Positions 49,197-59,800 of a stretch of DNA of 64,000 bases are shown piece after piece. The notes under the pieces were generated by a model. It was not told the DNA's origin and did not search any database. It worked only from the letters and a program-made list of their open reading frames with translations. Each line of letters starts with the position of its first letter. Position 1 is the stretch's first letter. Made by a program: the position numbers and the translations under genes. The stretch comes from an uncultured Actinomycetes bacterium (lineage in GTDB: Bacteria > Actinomycetota > Acidimicrobiia > Acidimicrobiales > RAAP-2), in NCBI GenBank assembly GCA_903825765.1, contig CAIKBU010000081.1:1-64000 (forward strand), in the 5' to 3' direction.

Positions 49197-50207
49197 CTAC
49201 GCCGTAGCGTAGACCCACTTCGCGAGAGTCGCGGCACTGCTTGAGGGAGTCAAGACAGGGTTTGACAACTGCGTGAGGTGAGGAACGTGCTGCTTCATTG
49301 CGGCCATGTAGGCGTACTTCACGGCCAACATGCCTTCGGTCTCAGGCTGCTGGGAGATGATGCCGGCCAACGTGCCCGCCTTGAGGCTGGCTTCGTTGGT
49401 TGCGTAGGCGTCGTAGCCAATGACCTTGATGGATGCAACAGCACCCTTTGCGGCCACGGCAGCAGTTGCGCCTTCTGCGTCGGTACCGTCAACGGCGAAG
49501 ATGCCGACGAGGTTGTTCGCGGCAATGTCCTGCTCGAAACCGCTCTGGGCGGTAGCGGGACTGGACTGCGAGACCACTGCCTGAAGGAGCTTCATGTTGG
49601 AGAACTTCTTCTTGACTTCATCATTGAACCCCTTGACACGAGCGGCGTCGGTCGAGGTGGTCAGCGACGAGACACCAACGGCCACGGCGCACTTCGACGA
49701 CGAGGTGCACACGGTGCTGTAGTTGATGGCCTTCGCCAATGCGTCAGCAGCCGCCTGGCCACCCTGGTAGTTGTAGCCAGTGACCCACGCCGAGATGTTG
49801 CTCTGGTTCGCGTTACCCGAGTCCACGTTGACGACAGGAATGCCGGCATTGACGAACTGTGATGTGATGCCAGCGAGCGCCTTGGTGTCGGTCGGTGCGA
49901 TGACAATAGCGTTCGGCTTCTGCGAGTACAGCTGCTCCAGGATTGGAAGCTGCGTCGAGGGCGAGTACTGCGATGGGTTACCGGACCAGATCAGGTTGAC
50001 ACCCAACTTGGCGGCTTCGGCGTAGGCACCAACCGACATCGAGATGAAGAATGGGTCTGCTTCAGCACCAACGTTGAAGGCAATGGTCAGCTTGGGCTTC
50101 GCGGCCGACGCGGCAGTAGCGGAGCTACCGAGCGCAGCGAACATCGAAGCGGCCAGGGTTGATGCCGCAGCAGCCCCCTGGATGAAACGCATGGAACGTG
50201 ATTTCAT
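49197..50207 (-). CDS. Sugar ABC transporter periplasmic-type binding protein
   Basis: MKSRSMRFIQGAAAASTLAASMFAALGSSATA signal; KLTIAFNVGAEADPFFISMSVGAYAEAAKLGVNLIWSGN; IVIAPTDTKALAGITSQFVNAGIPVVNVDSG. Confidence 0.94.
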   Translation of the reverse strand: MKSRSMRFIQGAAAASTLAASMFAALGSSATAASAAKPKLTIAFNVGAEADPFFISMSVGAYAEAAKLGVNLIWSGNPSQYSPSTQLPILEQLYSQKPNAIVIAPTDTKALAGITSQFVNAGIPVVNVDSGNANQSNISAWVTGYNYQGGQAAADALAKAINYSTVCTSSSKCAVAVGVSSLTTSTDAARVKGFNDEVKKKFSNMKLLQAVVSQSSPATAQSGFEQDIAANNLVGIFAVDGTDAEGATAAVAAKGAVASIKVIGYDAYATNEASLKAGTLAGIISQQPETEGMLAVKYAYMAAMKQHVPHLTQLSNPVLTPSSSAATLAKWVYATA

Positions 50208-50254
50208 TTGTTTTCCCCCCTTGTCCATCGATAGAGTCCATCTCTTCGATATCG

Positions 50255-50298
50255 GACAACGTTGTCTTTACAATAACGAACAGTCGGAGTGCTGTCAA
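50255..50298 (-). promoter_or_regulatory. Predicted promoter with LacI-family operator for the ABC transporter operon
   Basis: Minus strand: -35 TTGACA (50293-50298), 17-bp spacer, -10 TATTGT (50270-50275), then perfect palindrome GACAACGTTGTC (50255-50266) over the expected start site. Confidence 0.75.
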
Positions 50299-50326
50299 AC
50301 ACTCACCGTGCAATTTTTTTGCGGCG

Positions 50327-51358
50327 CTACGAAACGGTAATTTCACCGGACCCACGCGAGCGTAGGTCGGTCGAAATAATCATCCGTTCAGCCGGTCCGC
50401 CTTCGCCGCGAATGCGTCGAAAGAGCAGTGATGCGGCCATCTGGCCAATCCGCAACGGATCTTGCGCCACCACGGTAACGCCAGGGCGCAAGAGGTCCGC
50501 GAGGAGAAAATCGTCGAAGCCGATGAGGGCGATGTCATTTTCTTTCCCCGCCGCCCGGAGCGCTCGCACGGCCGCGATCGTCAAAAGGTTCTGGCCCGTG
50601 AACAGTGCCGTTGGTGGGCGCTCGGTGGCCAGCATCTTCGTTACTGCCGCCTCGGCAGCTTCTTGCGAACGAAGGTTCTTCACCATGAGCGAGGACTCAC
50701 TCTCAAGACCCAACTCACTGAGGGCGTCGTGGAAACCGCGAAATCGCTCCTGTGCGGTGACAATCGTCGAAAGATCGCCCAGATAACCAATACGACGATG
50801 CCCGTGGCTGGCCAAGTGTTGTACGGCTTCTCGCGCTCCGGCGTAGGAGTCGGACATCACGCAGTCGGCTCGCAGTTGTACCGGGGGTCGGTCGACAAAG
50901 ACAATTGGTGTTCCCGCCTGCTGTTCAATTTCGAGGTAGGCGTGGTTCTGGCTGGCGGGGGCAATGATGATCCCGTCAACTCGATGGCGAATCATGGTGC
51001 CGACAAGTAGGGGCTCGCGGTCCGGGTCTTCATCGAAACTGCCCCCGAGGACGGTGAACCCTTCCTTCAATGCGCATTCTTCAATCGCGCGGTAGATAAC
51101 GGCCGAAAAGGGGTTCGACAGGTCTTCGAGAAGTACAGCAATCTGCGACGAACGGCGGTCGCTACGGCGAAGGGCGCTCGCACCAAAGTTATGTTGGTAC
51201 CGCAACTCGCTCACGGCCGCGAGTACTCGCTCGACCATATCCGCATTGACCGTTGACTCCTCATTGATCACTCGAGAGACGGTCTTGAGACTGACGCCCG
51301 CCAACGCCGCCACGTCCTTCATGGTGGCACGAGTTGATGTGGCTGGGGGCGTTGGCAT
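50327..51358 (-). CDS. LacI family transcriptional regulator
   Basis: MPTPPATSTRATMKDVAALAGVSLKTVSRVINEESTVNADMVERVLAAVSELRYQHNFGASALRR (LacI HTH and hinge), then sugar-binding fold. Start at the internal ATG. Confidence 0.96.
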   Translation of the reverse strand: MPTPPATSTRATMKDVAALAGVSLKTVSRVINEESTVNADMVERVLAAVSELRYQHNFGASALRRSDRRSSQIAVLLEDLSNPFSAVIYRAIEECALKEGFTVLGGSFDEDPDREPLLVGTMIRHRVDGIIIAPASQNHAYLEIEQQAGTPIVFVDRPPVQLRADCVMSDSYAGAREAVQHLASHGHRRIGYLGDLSTIVTAQERFRGFHDALSELGLESESSLMVKNLRSQEAAEAAVTKMLATERPPTALFTGQNLLTIAAVRALRAAGKENDIALIGFDDFLLADLLRPGVTVVAQDPLRIGQMAASLLFRRIRGEGGPAERMIISTDLRSRGSGEITVS

Positions 51359-51380
51359 ACGTTTCAATTCTGTCAGAGTT

Positions 51381-51415
51381 TTGTCACTTTTCAATGTAGA
51401 TGGGATAACGTTGTC
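51381..51415 (+). promoter_or_regulatory. Predicted kinase promoter with overlapping LacI-family operator
   Basis: -35 TTGTCA (51381-51386), 17-bp spacer, -10 GATAAC (51404-51409), overlapping near-palindrome GATAACGTTGTC (51404-51415). Confidence 0.75.
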
Positions 51416-51464
51416 TCGCAACTGCGGTGACGAAACTTTCGCACTCACTTCACAAGGAGCCCCC

Positions 51465-52382
51465 GTGCCAGCCGGAACAGTCGTCATTGGCGAGAATCTC
51501 GTTGACTTGTTGGTGCACAACGATCGAGTCGACGCCGTGATTGGTGGTGGACCACTCAACGTGGCGCGAACACTTGCACGCCTCAACTCCCCGACTTCTC
51601 TCTTGAGCGGGATCTCCGGCGACGCGTTTGGTCAACAGATTCGCCGTGCGCTCGAACTCGACAATGTTTCACTCATCGAACCAGGTGCGAGCGCGCTGCC
51701 CACCACGTTGGCCGTGGTCACCGTTGACCCCGCCGGACCGCGCTATCACTTTCATCTCCAGCACACCGCCGCATTTGCCGTGCAGGCACCCGAGATTGTC
51801 GACGCTCGTGCCCTCTACGTGGGCACCCTGGGCCTTATTGTCGAACCCATGGCGAGCGCCAGCGAGCACGCATTCCTCTCTGCGCCCCCTACGGTGCTTC
51901 GGGTTATTGACCCGAACTGCCGGCCGAGTGCGACGTCCGACCCGAGTTGCTACCGAGACCGCCTTCGCCGCCTCTTCGCGGTGGCTGATGTCGTGAAAGT
52001 GTCCGTCGAGGACCTTGACTTTCTCTTCGGCCCCGGCAATCATGACCGAGCTCGATCAATTCTCGACCAGGGCGCCCGAACCGTCGTCGTGACTGACGGC
52101 CCCCACCCAATTTCGCTGTGGCACGCGTCGTACTGCACAACGGTTGCGGTGCCGGCGGCAGCTGTCGTCGATTCGGTCGGCGCCGGTGATTCGTTCATTG
52201 GTGGCTTTATTGCGTGGTGGCTGGGACACCAACTCTCGCCCGCCGACTTAGCCGACGAAGCGACGGTGACGACAGCGATCGTCGCCGCTAGCGCAATCTC
52301 TCGACACACCTGTGAGCAGGCCGGTGCTAACCCGCCCTACGCCGCGCAAGTCGCCAACCTACCGAGCTGGCAGTGGCTGTAA
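51465..52382 (+). CDS. PfkB-family sugar kinase
   Basis: GTG at 51465 with AAGGAG upstream: VPAGTVVIGENLVDLLVHNDRVDAVIGGGPLNVARTLARLNSPTSLLSGISGDAFG ... VVDSVGAGDSFIGGFIAWW. Confidence 0.94.
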   Translation: MPAGTVVIGENLVDLLVHNDRVDAVIGGGPLNVARTLARLNSPTSLLSGISGDAFGQQIRRALELDNVSLIEPGASALPTTLAVVTVDPAGPRYHFHLQHTAAFAVQAPEIVDARALYVGTLGLIVEPMASASEHAFLSAPPTVLRVIDPNCRPSATSDPSCYRDRLRRLFAVADVVKVSVEDLDFLFGPGNHDRARSILDQGARTVVVTDGPHPISLWHASYCTTVAVPAAAVVDSVGAGDSFIGGFIAWWLGHQLSPADLADEATVTTAIVAASAISRHTCEQAGANPPYAAQVANLPSWQWL

Positions 52383-53336
52383 CTGCTCCATAATCCATGT
52401 CATCGTGTCCATGATGGCAATCGATTCATCAAGTGGCATCACGGGACTTTCCAGTAGCCCGAGTTCGAGGCATCGGGCAACCTCAATCGCCTGGTAGTGC
52501 AGACCGCGACCACTGACGTCAAAGGTGGAACGAACGGCGTCACCGACTCGTGGAATGAACGTGAAACTTGTGGGTGCATAAAAGTCGCCGTCAATTTCAA
52601 CTCGACCGTCGACGCCGGTAATGCAGGCGTGTGTGGCGCTGCGCGCAAACGACGTTGTCGTCAGTACGGCGTGCGCACCACTGTCGTACCCAAAGATCAT
52701 CGAACACTGGCCATCAACGCCGGTGAAGGCGGGGTCGACCATCGCCATCTGGCGAGAATGTTGGCCGAGCAGCATTGACGCAAACGAGATCGGGTAGACC
52801 CCTAAGTCGAGGAGGGCGCTGCCACCGAGTTCTGGTGCGAAGAGTCGCGAGGTCGGATCTTCAGCAAACCATTTTCCGTGATCGGCCTCGAACGTCGTGA
52901 GGCGCCCCAGGGCGCCGCTGGCAATCAATTCTCGAAGAGCGACCACGTGTGGCAAGAAGCGGGTCCACATCGCCTCCATTGCGAAGAGGCCCTTGGAGCG
53001 CGCGAGAGCAACCAGTGTCCGTGCCTCGTCGCCACTCATGGTGAACGCCTTTTCCACGAGGACGGGCTTGCCGTTCTCCAGCGCCAGCGTCGCGTTCTCG
53101 AGGTGCATCGGGTGAGGGGTGGCGATGTAGACGGCATCAACGTTGGTGTCCGCGCAGAGCGCTTCGTACGAACCATACGGCACGCCCCCGAACTCTTCGG
53201 TAAAGGCCTGGGCGTGGGCCAGGGTGCGCGATCCCACCGCTACAACCTCGCCCTCGTCAATGAGGCGTAGCCCTTCGGCGAAGGTTCGCGCAATTTTCCC
53301 CGTGCCGAGAATGCCCCAGCGAACTGTACGTGTCAT
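52359..53336 (-). CDS. Gfo/Idh/MocA-family oxidoreductase
   Basis: MTRTVRWGILGTGKIARTFAEGLRLIDEGEVVAVGSRTLAHAQAFTEEFG; VYIATPHPMHLENATLALENGKPVLVEKAFTMS. Confidence 0.94.
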   Translation of the reverse strand: MTRTVRWGILGTGKIARTFAEGLRLIDEGEVVAVGSRTLAHAQAFTEEFGGVPYGSYEALCADTNVDAVYIATPHPMHLENATLALENGKPVLVEKAFTMSGDEARTLVALARSKGLFAMEAMWTRFLPHVVALRELIASGALGRLTTFEADHGKWFAEDPTSRLFAPELGGSALLDLGVYPISFASMLLGQHSRQMAMVDPAFTGVDGQCSMIFGYDSGAHAVLTTTSFARSATHACITGVDGRVEIDGDFYAPTSFTFIPRVGDAVRSTFDVSGRGLHYQAIEVARCLELGLLESPVMPLDESIAIMDTMTWIMEQLQPLPAR

Positions 53337-53399
53337 GACTCTCCTCTTTCGGATTCGACGATAGCGGAGGGATTCAGTCGTGGGGCTTAACCTAAGGAG

Positions 53400-55382
53400 A
53401 TGCCTTTGCTTCGAGACCAACCGGCCCTCGCCTCCGCCTACCTTCTGTCCCACCGTGATAATCCCGTGGACTGGTGGTCGTGGGGAGACGACGCCTTCGA
53501 CGAAGCCCGTCGACGAGGCGTGCCCGTCTTTCTTTCGGTGGGCTACGCCGCGTGCCACTGGTGTCACGTCATGGCGCACGAATCATTTGAGAATCCCGTG
53601 GTCGGGGCCCAACTGAACCGCGACTTCGTCGCCATCAAAGTTGACCGAGAGGAGCGTCCCGACGTTGACCAGGTGTACATGGCCGCCACGCAACTACTCA
53701 GCGGCCATGGCGGCTGGCCCATGTCAGTCTTCATCTTGCCCGATGGCCGACCATTCACGGCTGGCACCTACTACCCTCCCGAAGACCGCGGTGGACAGGT
53801 GGGCTTTGGCCGGTTACTCGACGCCATAGCCAGCGCATGGCGAGAGCGGTACGACGACATCGTGGACCAGGCCAATGCTCTCGAGCGTGCACTTCGACGC
53901 GAAGTTGCCTTTGTCGATGCGCTCGCCCCTCGCGTTGACTCACTCGATCTGGCGTCGGTGCGCCATCTGCTCGCCCAGGAAATTGCTGACGCCACCGACT
54001 CCCACGGGGGGCAGGGGGCGCCTCGATTCCCCCGTCCTAGTTTCGTTCGCGCTCTGCTGCAAGCGGGCCGAAGTGACGTCGCCGAAACAATCCTGCGGGC
54101 GATGGCCTTCGAGGGCCTCTACGACCACATAGAAGGAGGCTTCGCTCGCTACAGCGTGGACGCAAGTTGGCACGTACCCCACTTTGAACAAATGCTGAGT
54201 GACCAAGCGCTCTTGACCCTCGCCTACGCCGAAGCGGCCGTGCGCAATGGACGACGTGAATGGCATGAGGTAGCGATGGCGACCGCCCAACGGATCCGCG
54301 ACGCCTTTTCGGTAAGCACGGGCTTCGCCTCCGCACTCGACGCCGACGCCGGCGGCCACGAAGGTTCCCACGTCACGTGGACGGTCGACGAGGTCCGAGC
54401 GGCGCTCGAGCGCGCCGGTTGCCCCGACGACGTTGCCGCCGCTCTCGAACGGTGGCGTATTACGACGCCGGGTCTGTTTGAAGGGCGTTCCATCCCTCGA
54501 CTCAACTCGGGTGCTCCTTTTCTCACACCCCCAGCACTCGCCAAAGCGCGGCGTGGGCTGCAGGTGACTCGCGCCACTCGCCCCCAGCCGGTCCGTGACG
54601 AAAAAGTCGTTCTGGAGTTCAACGCCATGACGGCTCGGGCCTTCTTATCCCTCGGCGACGACGAGTTCACCACTGACGCATTGGTCCTCCTTCGGTCCCT
54701 GGAAACGACGCACTTACGCCACGACACCTGGTGGCGCACCAGTGAGTGTCACGTCCACGCCACCGCCGCCGATCTCTCGTGGTTCCTCGACGCCACCATT
54801 GACGCGTTCGAGCGAACCGGCGACGATACGTGGCGCCGCCTGGCTCGCCGCGTGTCGAACTATCTCATCGCCCACCACTGGGACGGCGCCGTGCCAACCG
54901 CGATGAACTCATCCGTTGGTCACGGCCTGTTCGCAACGAGCGATGCGGTGACCGATTTGTTTGTTCGACCAAAGGAAATCTTCGACGGCGCGACGCCGTC
55001 CAGCCACGCCATCGCCACGCGCGCCCTCGCACGCCTCGCTCTCATTGACGGTGACGGCGATGTCTTGGCGGTGGCCCAGCGGTTGGTGACCCTTGCGAAC
55101 GAGCTTCTGAGCACCCACCCCCGCAGCGTGGTGGACTTGGTTGACGCGGCCGGATTTGCTCTCGAGGGCGTCGAGATTGTCATTCCCGGTGCGCCCTCGG
55201 CACTCGCCGACCACGTACGATTGCATCCTGTGTCAAACGCTGTCCTCATCACCGGAAACGGAACCTCACCCCTCCTTGCGGGGCGCCGCGACGGCGTGGC
55301 CTACGTCTGTCGTCGAGGCGTCTGCCAGACCCCCGTCAGCTCGGTCGACGACCTTGAGCACCTGCTTGGACCACTGCGCTAA
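53400..55382 (+). CDS. DUF255 thioredoxin-domain / AGE-like fold protein (YyaL/SPATA20-type)
   Basis: LLSHRDNPVDWWSWGDDAFDEARRRGVPVFLSVGYAACHWCHVMAHESFENPVVGAQLNRDFVAIKVDREERPDVDQVYM. Confidence 0.95.
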   Translation: MPLLRDQPALASAYLLSHRDNPVDWWSWGDDAFDEARRRGVPVFLSVGYAACHWCHVMAHESFENPVVGAQLNRDFVAIKVDREERPDVDQVYMAATQLLSGHGGWPMSVFILPDGRPFTAGTYYPPEDRGGQVGFGRLLDAIASAWRERYDDIVDQANALERALRREVAFVDALAPRVDSLDLASVRHLLAQEIADATDSHGGQGAPRFPRPSFVRALLQAGRSDVAETILRAMAFEGLYDHIEGGFARYSVDASWHVPHFEQMLSDQALLTLAYAEAAVRNGRREWHEVAMATAQRIRDAFSVSTGFASALDADAGGHEGSHVTWTVDEVRAALERAGCPDDVAAALERWRITTPGLFEGRSIPRLNSGAPFLTPPALAKARRGLQVTRATRPQPVRDEKVVLEFNAMTARAFLSLGDDEFTTDALVLLRSLETTHLRHDTWWRTSECHVHATAADLSWFLDATIDAFERTGDDTWRRLARRVSNYLIAHHWDGAVPTAMNSSVGHGLFATSDAVTDLFVRPKEIFDGATPSSHAIATRALARLALIDGDGDVLAVAQRLVTLANELLSTHPRSVVDLVDAAGFALEGVEIVIPGAPSALADHVRLHPVSNAVLITGNGTSPLLAGRRDGVAYVCRRGVCQTPVSSVDDLEHLLGPLR

Positions 55383-56098
55383 TGGCATTTCGTCGCGACC
55401 CCAGTGCCCGAGCAATCAAGGAGCTCGTCGAAGGAATGACGACGCGCACCGACGTACGCGTTACCCCGGGTTCCCAGGTTTTTGGCCTCGTGCTGGGCTC
55501 GACAACTGAGTCCACCACGGTGATTGATCTGGCATCACATGCCATCATGCGTTGGCGCATACCGTGGCCCGCTGGCGTCACTTCCGACCTGACGCTCTTT
55601 GACGTCGTCGAGGGCACGCTGGCGGACGACCCCGAGCGCGACGACCTCGCTCAGCCCGAAGCGGTCACCCTCGGCGAACTCCCCCGCCGGCTCGGTACCT
55701 ACCGCGGACGACGCGTTCGTTCGTGGCTGGAAACCTTGGCGACACCGGGTGACGGCCCACTGTTTGGCTTTCGCGGACCGAGTGCGCCCTACTGGGAGTT
55801 TCGCGGTGAACGACCGAGCGTGGCGCTGGTAGCTCCCGACCAAGGTCCCCAATTGATGCGTCGATTCGACGATGGGTCAACGTGGGTGCGCTTTGGCTGG
55901 ATTGGCGACGACATTTGGTTGCTGTGCGAAGACCAACACGCCATTCGAACGATTGAGGCCACTCGTCGCAACACCCTCTCGGGTAAGGATCTCGCGACCG
56001 CACTGGGTTTTCGCCCCGCGTACGTACTGGTCACCTTGAGTGCACCAATTGATGGTCACACGTACAAGAGTTGCACCGGGCTGTTGCCCCGGGGCTGA
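55382..56098 (+). CDS. Hypothetical protein translationally coupled to the DUF255 gene
   Basis: 238-aa ORF starting at TAATG overlap; MAFRRDPSARAIKELVEGMTTRTDVRVTPGSQVFGLVLG... Confidence 0.8.
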   Translation: MAFRRDPSARAIKELVEGMTTRTDVRVTPGSQVFGLVLGSTTESTTVIDLASHAIMRWRIPWPAGVTSDLTLFDVVEGTLADDPERDDLAQPEAVTLGELPRRLGTYRGRRVRSWLETLATPGDGPLFGFRGPSAPYWEFRGERPSVALVAPDQGPQLMRRFDDGSTWVRFGWIGDDIWLLCEDQHAIRTIEATRRNTLSGKDLATALGFRPAYVLVTLSAPIDGHTYKSCTGLLPRG

Positions 56099-56099
56099 G

Positions 56100-56771
56100 T
56101 TATTTGAACAACTTGCCCGATGCGAGTGCTTCGGCCATAGCCCAGCCAAAGACAACCAGACGCTGGCCACTGGCGGCGTCGAGGTTCTCAAAGAAGGATG
56201 CCGCACCTTCGGGGATGGCGCCCTTGCTCGCCACGTAGTCGAGCCCACCAACGGGTGTCGCCCCGACTGACATGATGAACGTCTTGTCGTCGATGGCCTT
56301 CTCAGAACCAAAACGCTTGGCCAAGCGACGACCCCACGCGCGATCTTCACCGGTGGGCCGGTAGCCCAGACGCGGCACAATGTCCTCGAGGCCATTGAAG
56401 GCTCGGTAGCCATCGGCCGAGAGCAGTCGCGATCCGAGCAACACGTCCTCGTCAGGGAAGGCGAGCAACGCACGACGGAACTGGTCGTGGAGTATCACCT
56501 TGAGCGTTTGGTCAGACTTGGCGTTTCGGTCAACCAACATGACGCCCACGAGCAAGGAAGGGGTGCCCCCAATGCGCTCGAGCGTGCAGAAGGCGTAGCC
56601 ACGCAACTTGTCGTTTTCACGCGCTTGGGTGACCAGTACCCACTCGTCACGCTGCTTCGACAGAAAACCAATGTCAAACGACGGCTCTCGATCGGCACAC
56701 AGATCAGCCATTTCGGCCAGTTCGACATCGCTCAGTGCGGTGGTGTCTTTCGTGGAAACGCTAAATGCCAT
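56100..56771 (-). CDS. Hypothetical protein
   Basis: MAFSVSTKDTTALSDVELAEMADLCADREPSFDIGFLSKQRDEWVLVTQARENDKLRGYAFCTLERIGGTPSLLVGVMLVDRNAKSD...; coding-like, 223 aa. Confidence 0.82.
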   Translation of the reverse strand: MAFSVSTKDTTALSDVELAEMADLCADREPSFDIGFLSKQRDEWVLVTQARENDKLRGYAFCTLERIGGTPSLLVGVMLVDRNAKSDQTLKVILHDQFRRALLAFPDEDVLLGSRLLSADGYRAFNGLEDIVPRLGYRPTGEDRAWGRRLAKRFGSEKAIDDKTFIMSVGATPVGGLDYVASKGAIPEGAASFFENLDAASGQRLVVFGWAMAEALASGKLFK

Positions 56772-56810
56772 TTTGACAGTCTACGGTGCTTTCTCGGTGG
56801 TCGTAATCGC

Positions 56811-59800
56811 CTAGCCCCGAATCACATTTCTGCCGAATTCTGAGCGCAAATCAGGGACAACCGCGGCAATCGAAACGTTGAAATCGTCACCCAGCTGAAA
56901 GGACTGACCGCCTTCACCCACTTCGAGAACGACCCGCGATGGTCCCGGGTACTGGACCAAAATATCCTTCAGTGTCCCAATCGTCGCTGCGGTCAACTGC
57001 TCCGGAAGGAAACACAGGCGCAACTCGCGAGGTCCAGCATCGACTTTCACCACTTCGATCTGTGTTGCTGCGAAGCGGGGCTCTTCGGCGTCACGATCAT
57101 CCACGCGGACGGTGACGACAACGATGTTGTCCTTGGTGAGCATCGGACTCAGTCCGTCAAACCCTTTGGCCGAAACGTTCAGTTCAATCGAACCGCCAAG
57201 GTCTTCGAGGCGCAACCTGGCGTAGGGCTTGCCCTCCTTCGTCGTGCGGAGCGTCACTTCCGACATGATCCCGCCGACCTTGAACTGGTGGCGCACTTTT
57301 CCGGGCTCCGCTGCCGACTCGCGCAACTGCGCTATTGTCCCGTCAACCTTGGTCGCGAGAATCTGCTCAACCGTGTAGAGCGGGTGGTCCGACACGTAGG
57401 TTCCCAGCATTTCACGCTCAAAGTCCAGCTTGGCCGACTGTGCGTATTCGGTCGGTGGAATTGGAATTTCCGTACCGTCCCAGTCGCCTTCGCCGGGCGT
57501 CTCGCTAAACGTCGCAAACAGGGTGCTGATGCCCACCGCGAGGTCTTTTCGACGCGCCACCGTGACCTCAATGAGCTCGTCGACCTTGAGACTAAAGCCC
57601 AGTCGTGGCACGCCGAGGGAATCAAAGGCGCCCGCCTTGATCAGTGACTCCATCGTGCGACGGTTGAGCACGGCGGGGTCAACGCGACGAACGAAGTCGT
57701 AGACCGACGCAAAGGGGCCCGCCTTTTCTCGTTCCTCGACAATCTTTTCAACCAAGGCTTCGCCCACATTTCGAACGGCCGCCATACCAAAGACAATCGT
57801 GCGCTCGTCGCGCAGCGCTGGGGTGTAATCGGCGAATGACTGATTGACGTCGGGCACGTCGACCTTGATATTCATCATGCGAGCCTCGTTGAGATAGAGG
57901 GACGCCTTGTCCTTGTCGTCACGAAATGACGTCAGCAGCGCCGCCATGTACTCAACCGGGTAGTTCGCCTTCAGCCACGCATTCTGATACGCGATGAAGG
58001 CGTACCCGTAGGCGTGACTCTTGTTGAAGGCGTAGTCAGCAAATGGCTCAATCTTGTCGAAGATGCCCTCGGCGAGCGAGCGTTCGTACCCCTGGTTCTC
58101 AGCGCCCGTAATGAACTTGGCCCGCTGCGCCTGAATCATGTCGCGAATCTTCTTCGAACACGCTTTACGCAAGTCATCAGCCTCAGTCATAGTGAAGCCA
58201 GCAATTTTGGTCGCCACGCGCATGATGTCTTCTTGATAGATCATCAATCCCGATGTTTCGCCGAGGATTTCTTCGAGGTCGGGGTGGTCGAACGTGACCT
58301 CCTGTCGCCCATTCTTCCGGTCCGCGTAGTCGTTGTGGACGTTTTCGCTCAACGGCCCCGGGCGGTAGAGCGCCGTCAATGCAGCGATGTCGTCGAACGA
58401 GGTGGGGGCGAGGCGCCGCATGAGCGTTCGCATCGGCGTCCCCTCTAGTTGGAAGATACCAATGGAGTTCCCCTGGCGGAGCATCGAGAAGACCTTTTCG
58501 TCGTCCATCGCCACATTGTCAATGTCGATGCGTTCGCCCGTTTTTCGCTCAATATGGTCGAGCGCGCGCTCGATGATGGCGAGGTTACGAAGTCCCAGGA
58601 AGTCCATCTTGAGGAGGCCGAGCTTCTCAATTGCCGTGGCTTCGTATTGCGTCACAATCGGGGCGTCGTCACCGGCCGCGTTCGACGACTTGCGCTGCAC
58701 CGGTACGTAGTCCAACACTGGACCACGGGTAATCACCACGGCCGCGGCGTGAATGCCATCCTGGCGTCGCTTATCGACGAACCCCTTCGCCGTGTCAATA
58801 ATGTGTGCAACCTCGGTGCTGTCCTCGTACATCTTGCGCAGGTCGTGCGCTTCGGCGTACCGTGATTCCAACCCCGGTGTCGGGGTAAAGCACGCGGCGA
58901 GGGGCAAGTCTTGCCCCATGACGAGCGCGGGCATTGCCTTGCAAATATTGTCCGCCAATGAAGGCGGGTACCCGAGTACGCGGGCGGAGTCTCGAACCGC
59001 GGCGCGAGCCTTAATCGTCGAGAACGTCACAATTTGAGCTACGTGGTCGGCGCCGTAGCGTTCGGCGGCGTAGCGAATCATGTCGCCGCGGTACCGCTCG
59101 TCAAAGTCCATATCGATGTCGGGCATCTGCTTGCGACCGGGGTTGAGGAAGCGTTCAAAAATCAGGCCGTAGCGAATCGGATCAAGGTCGACGATACGCA
59201 GGCAGTAGGCGATGCAACAGCCAGCGGCTGATCCGCGACCCGGACCAACCCGAATTCCCTTGTCGCGTGCGTGACGAATAAGGTCCCACACGACGAGGAA
59301 GTAGTCCGAGAAGCCCATGTCGGCCACCACGCGAAGTTCGTAGTCGAGTCGCTCGATAACCGTCTCGGGCAAATCGTGTCCGTAGCGCTCCCGGGCTCCG
59401 GCGTAGGTGAGTTCACGGAGGTAGCGGTCAGCGCCGTCTTTGTGTGTGGCGCCACGAAGCTCGCTGGGAATTGGAAATTCCGGTAGCGCGCTATTGCCGA
59501 ATTCGATGGTGACGTCCACTCGCTCGGCAATCGCCAGAGTGTTGTCGCACGCTTCAGGAATATCACGGAACAGGTAGCGCATTTCAGCCGCTGATTTGAG
59601 ATAGTGCTGGTCGCTCGAGAAGCGGAAGCGGTCCGGGTCGGACACGCGCGCGCCCGTGCCAATGCACAACAGGGCATCGTGCATCTCAAAATCTGAGTGC
59701 TTGACGTAGTGGAGGTCGTTCGTTGCCAGCAGGGGCGCCGTGAGATCCTTCGCGATTTGTAGCAAACCAGGGTTGGTGCGAACCTGCTCGGGCATCCCGT

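Noticed and set aside
50300-50326. Terminator around CAATTTTTTTGCGGC after the LacI gene
   Set aside because: The T-run is on the plus strand, where no gene ends, and there is no adequate stem.
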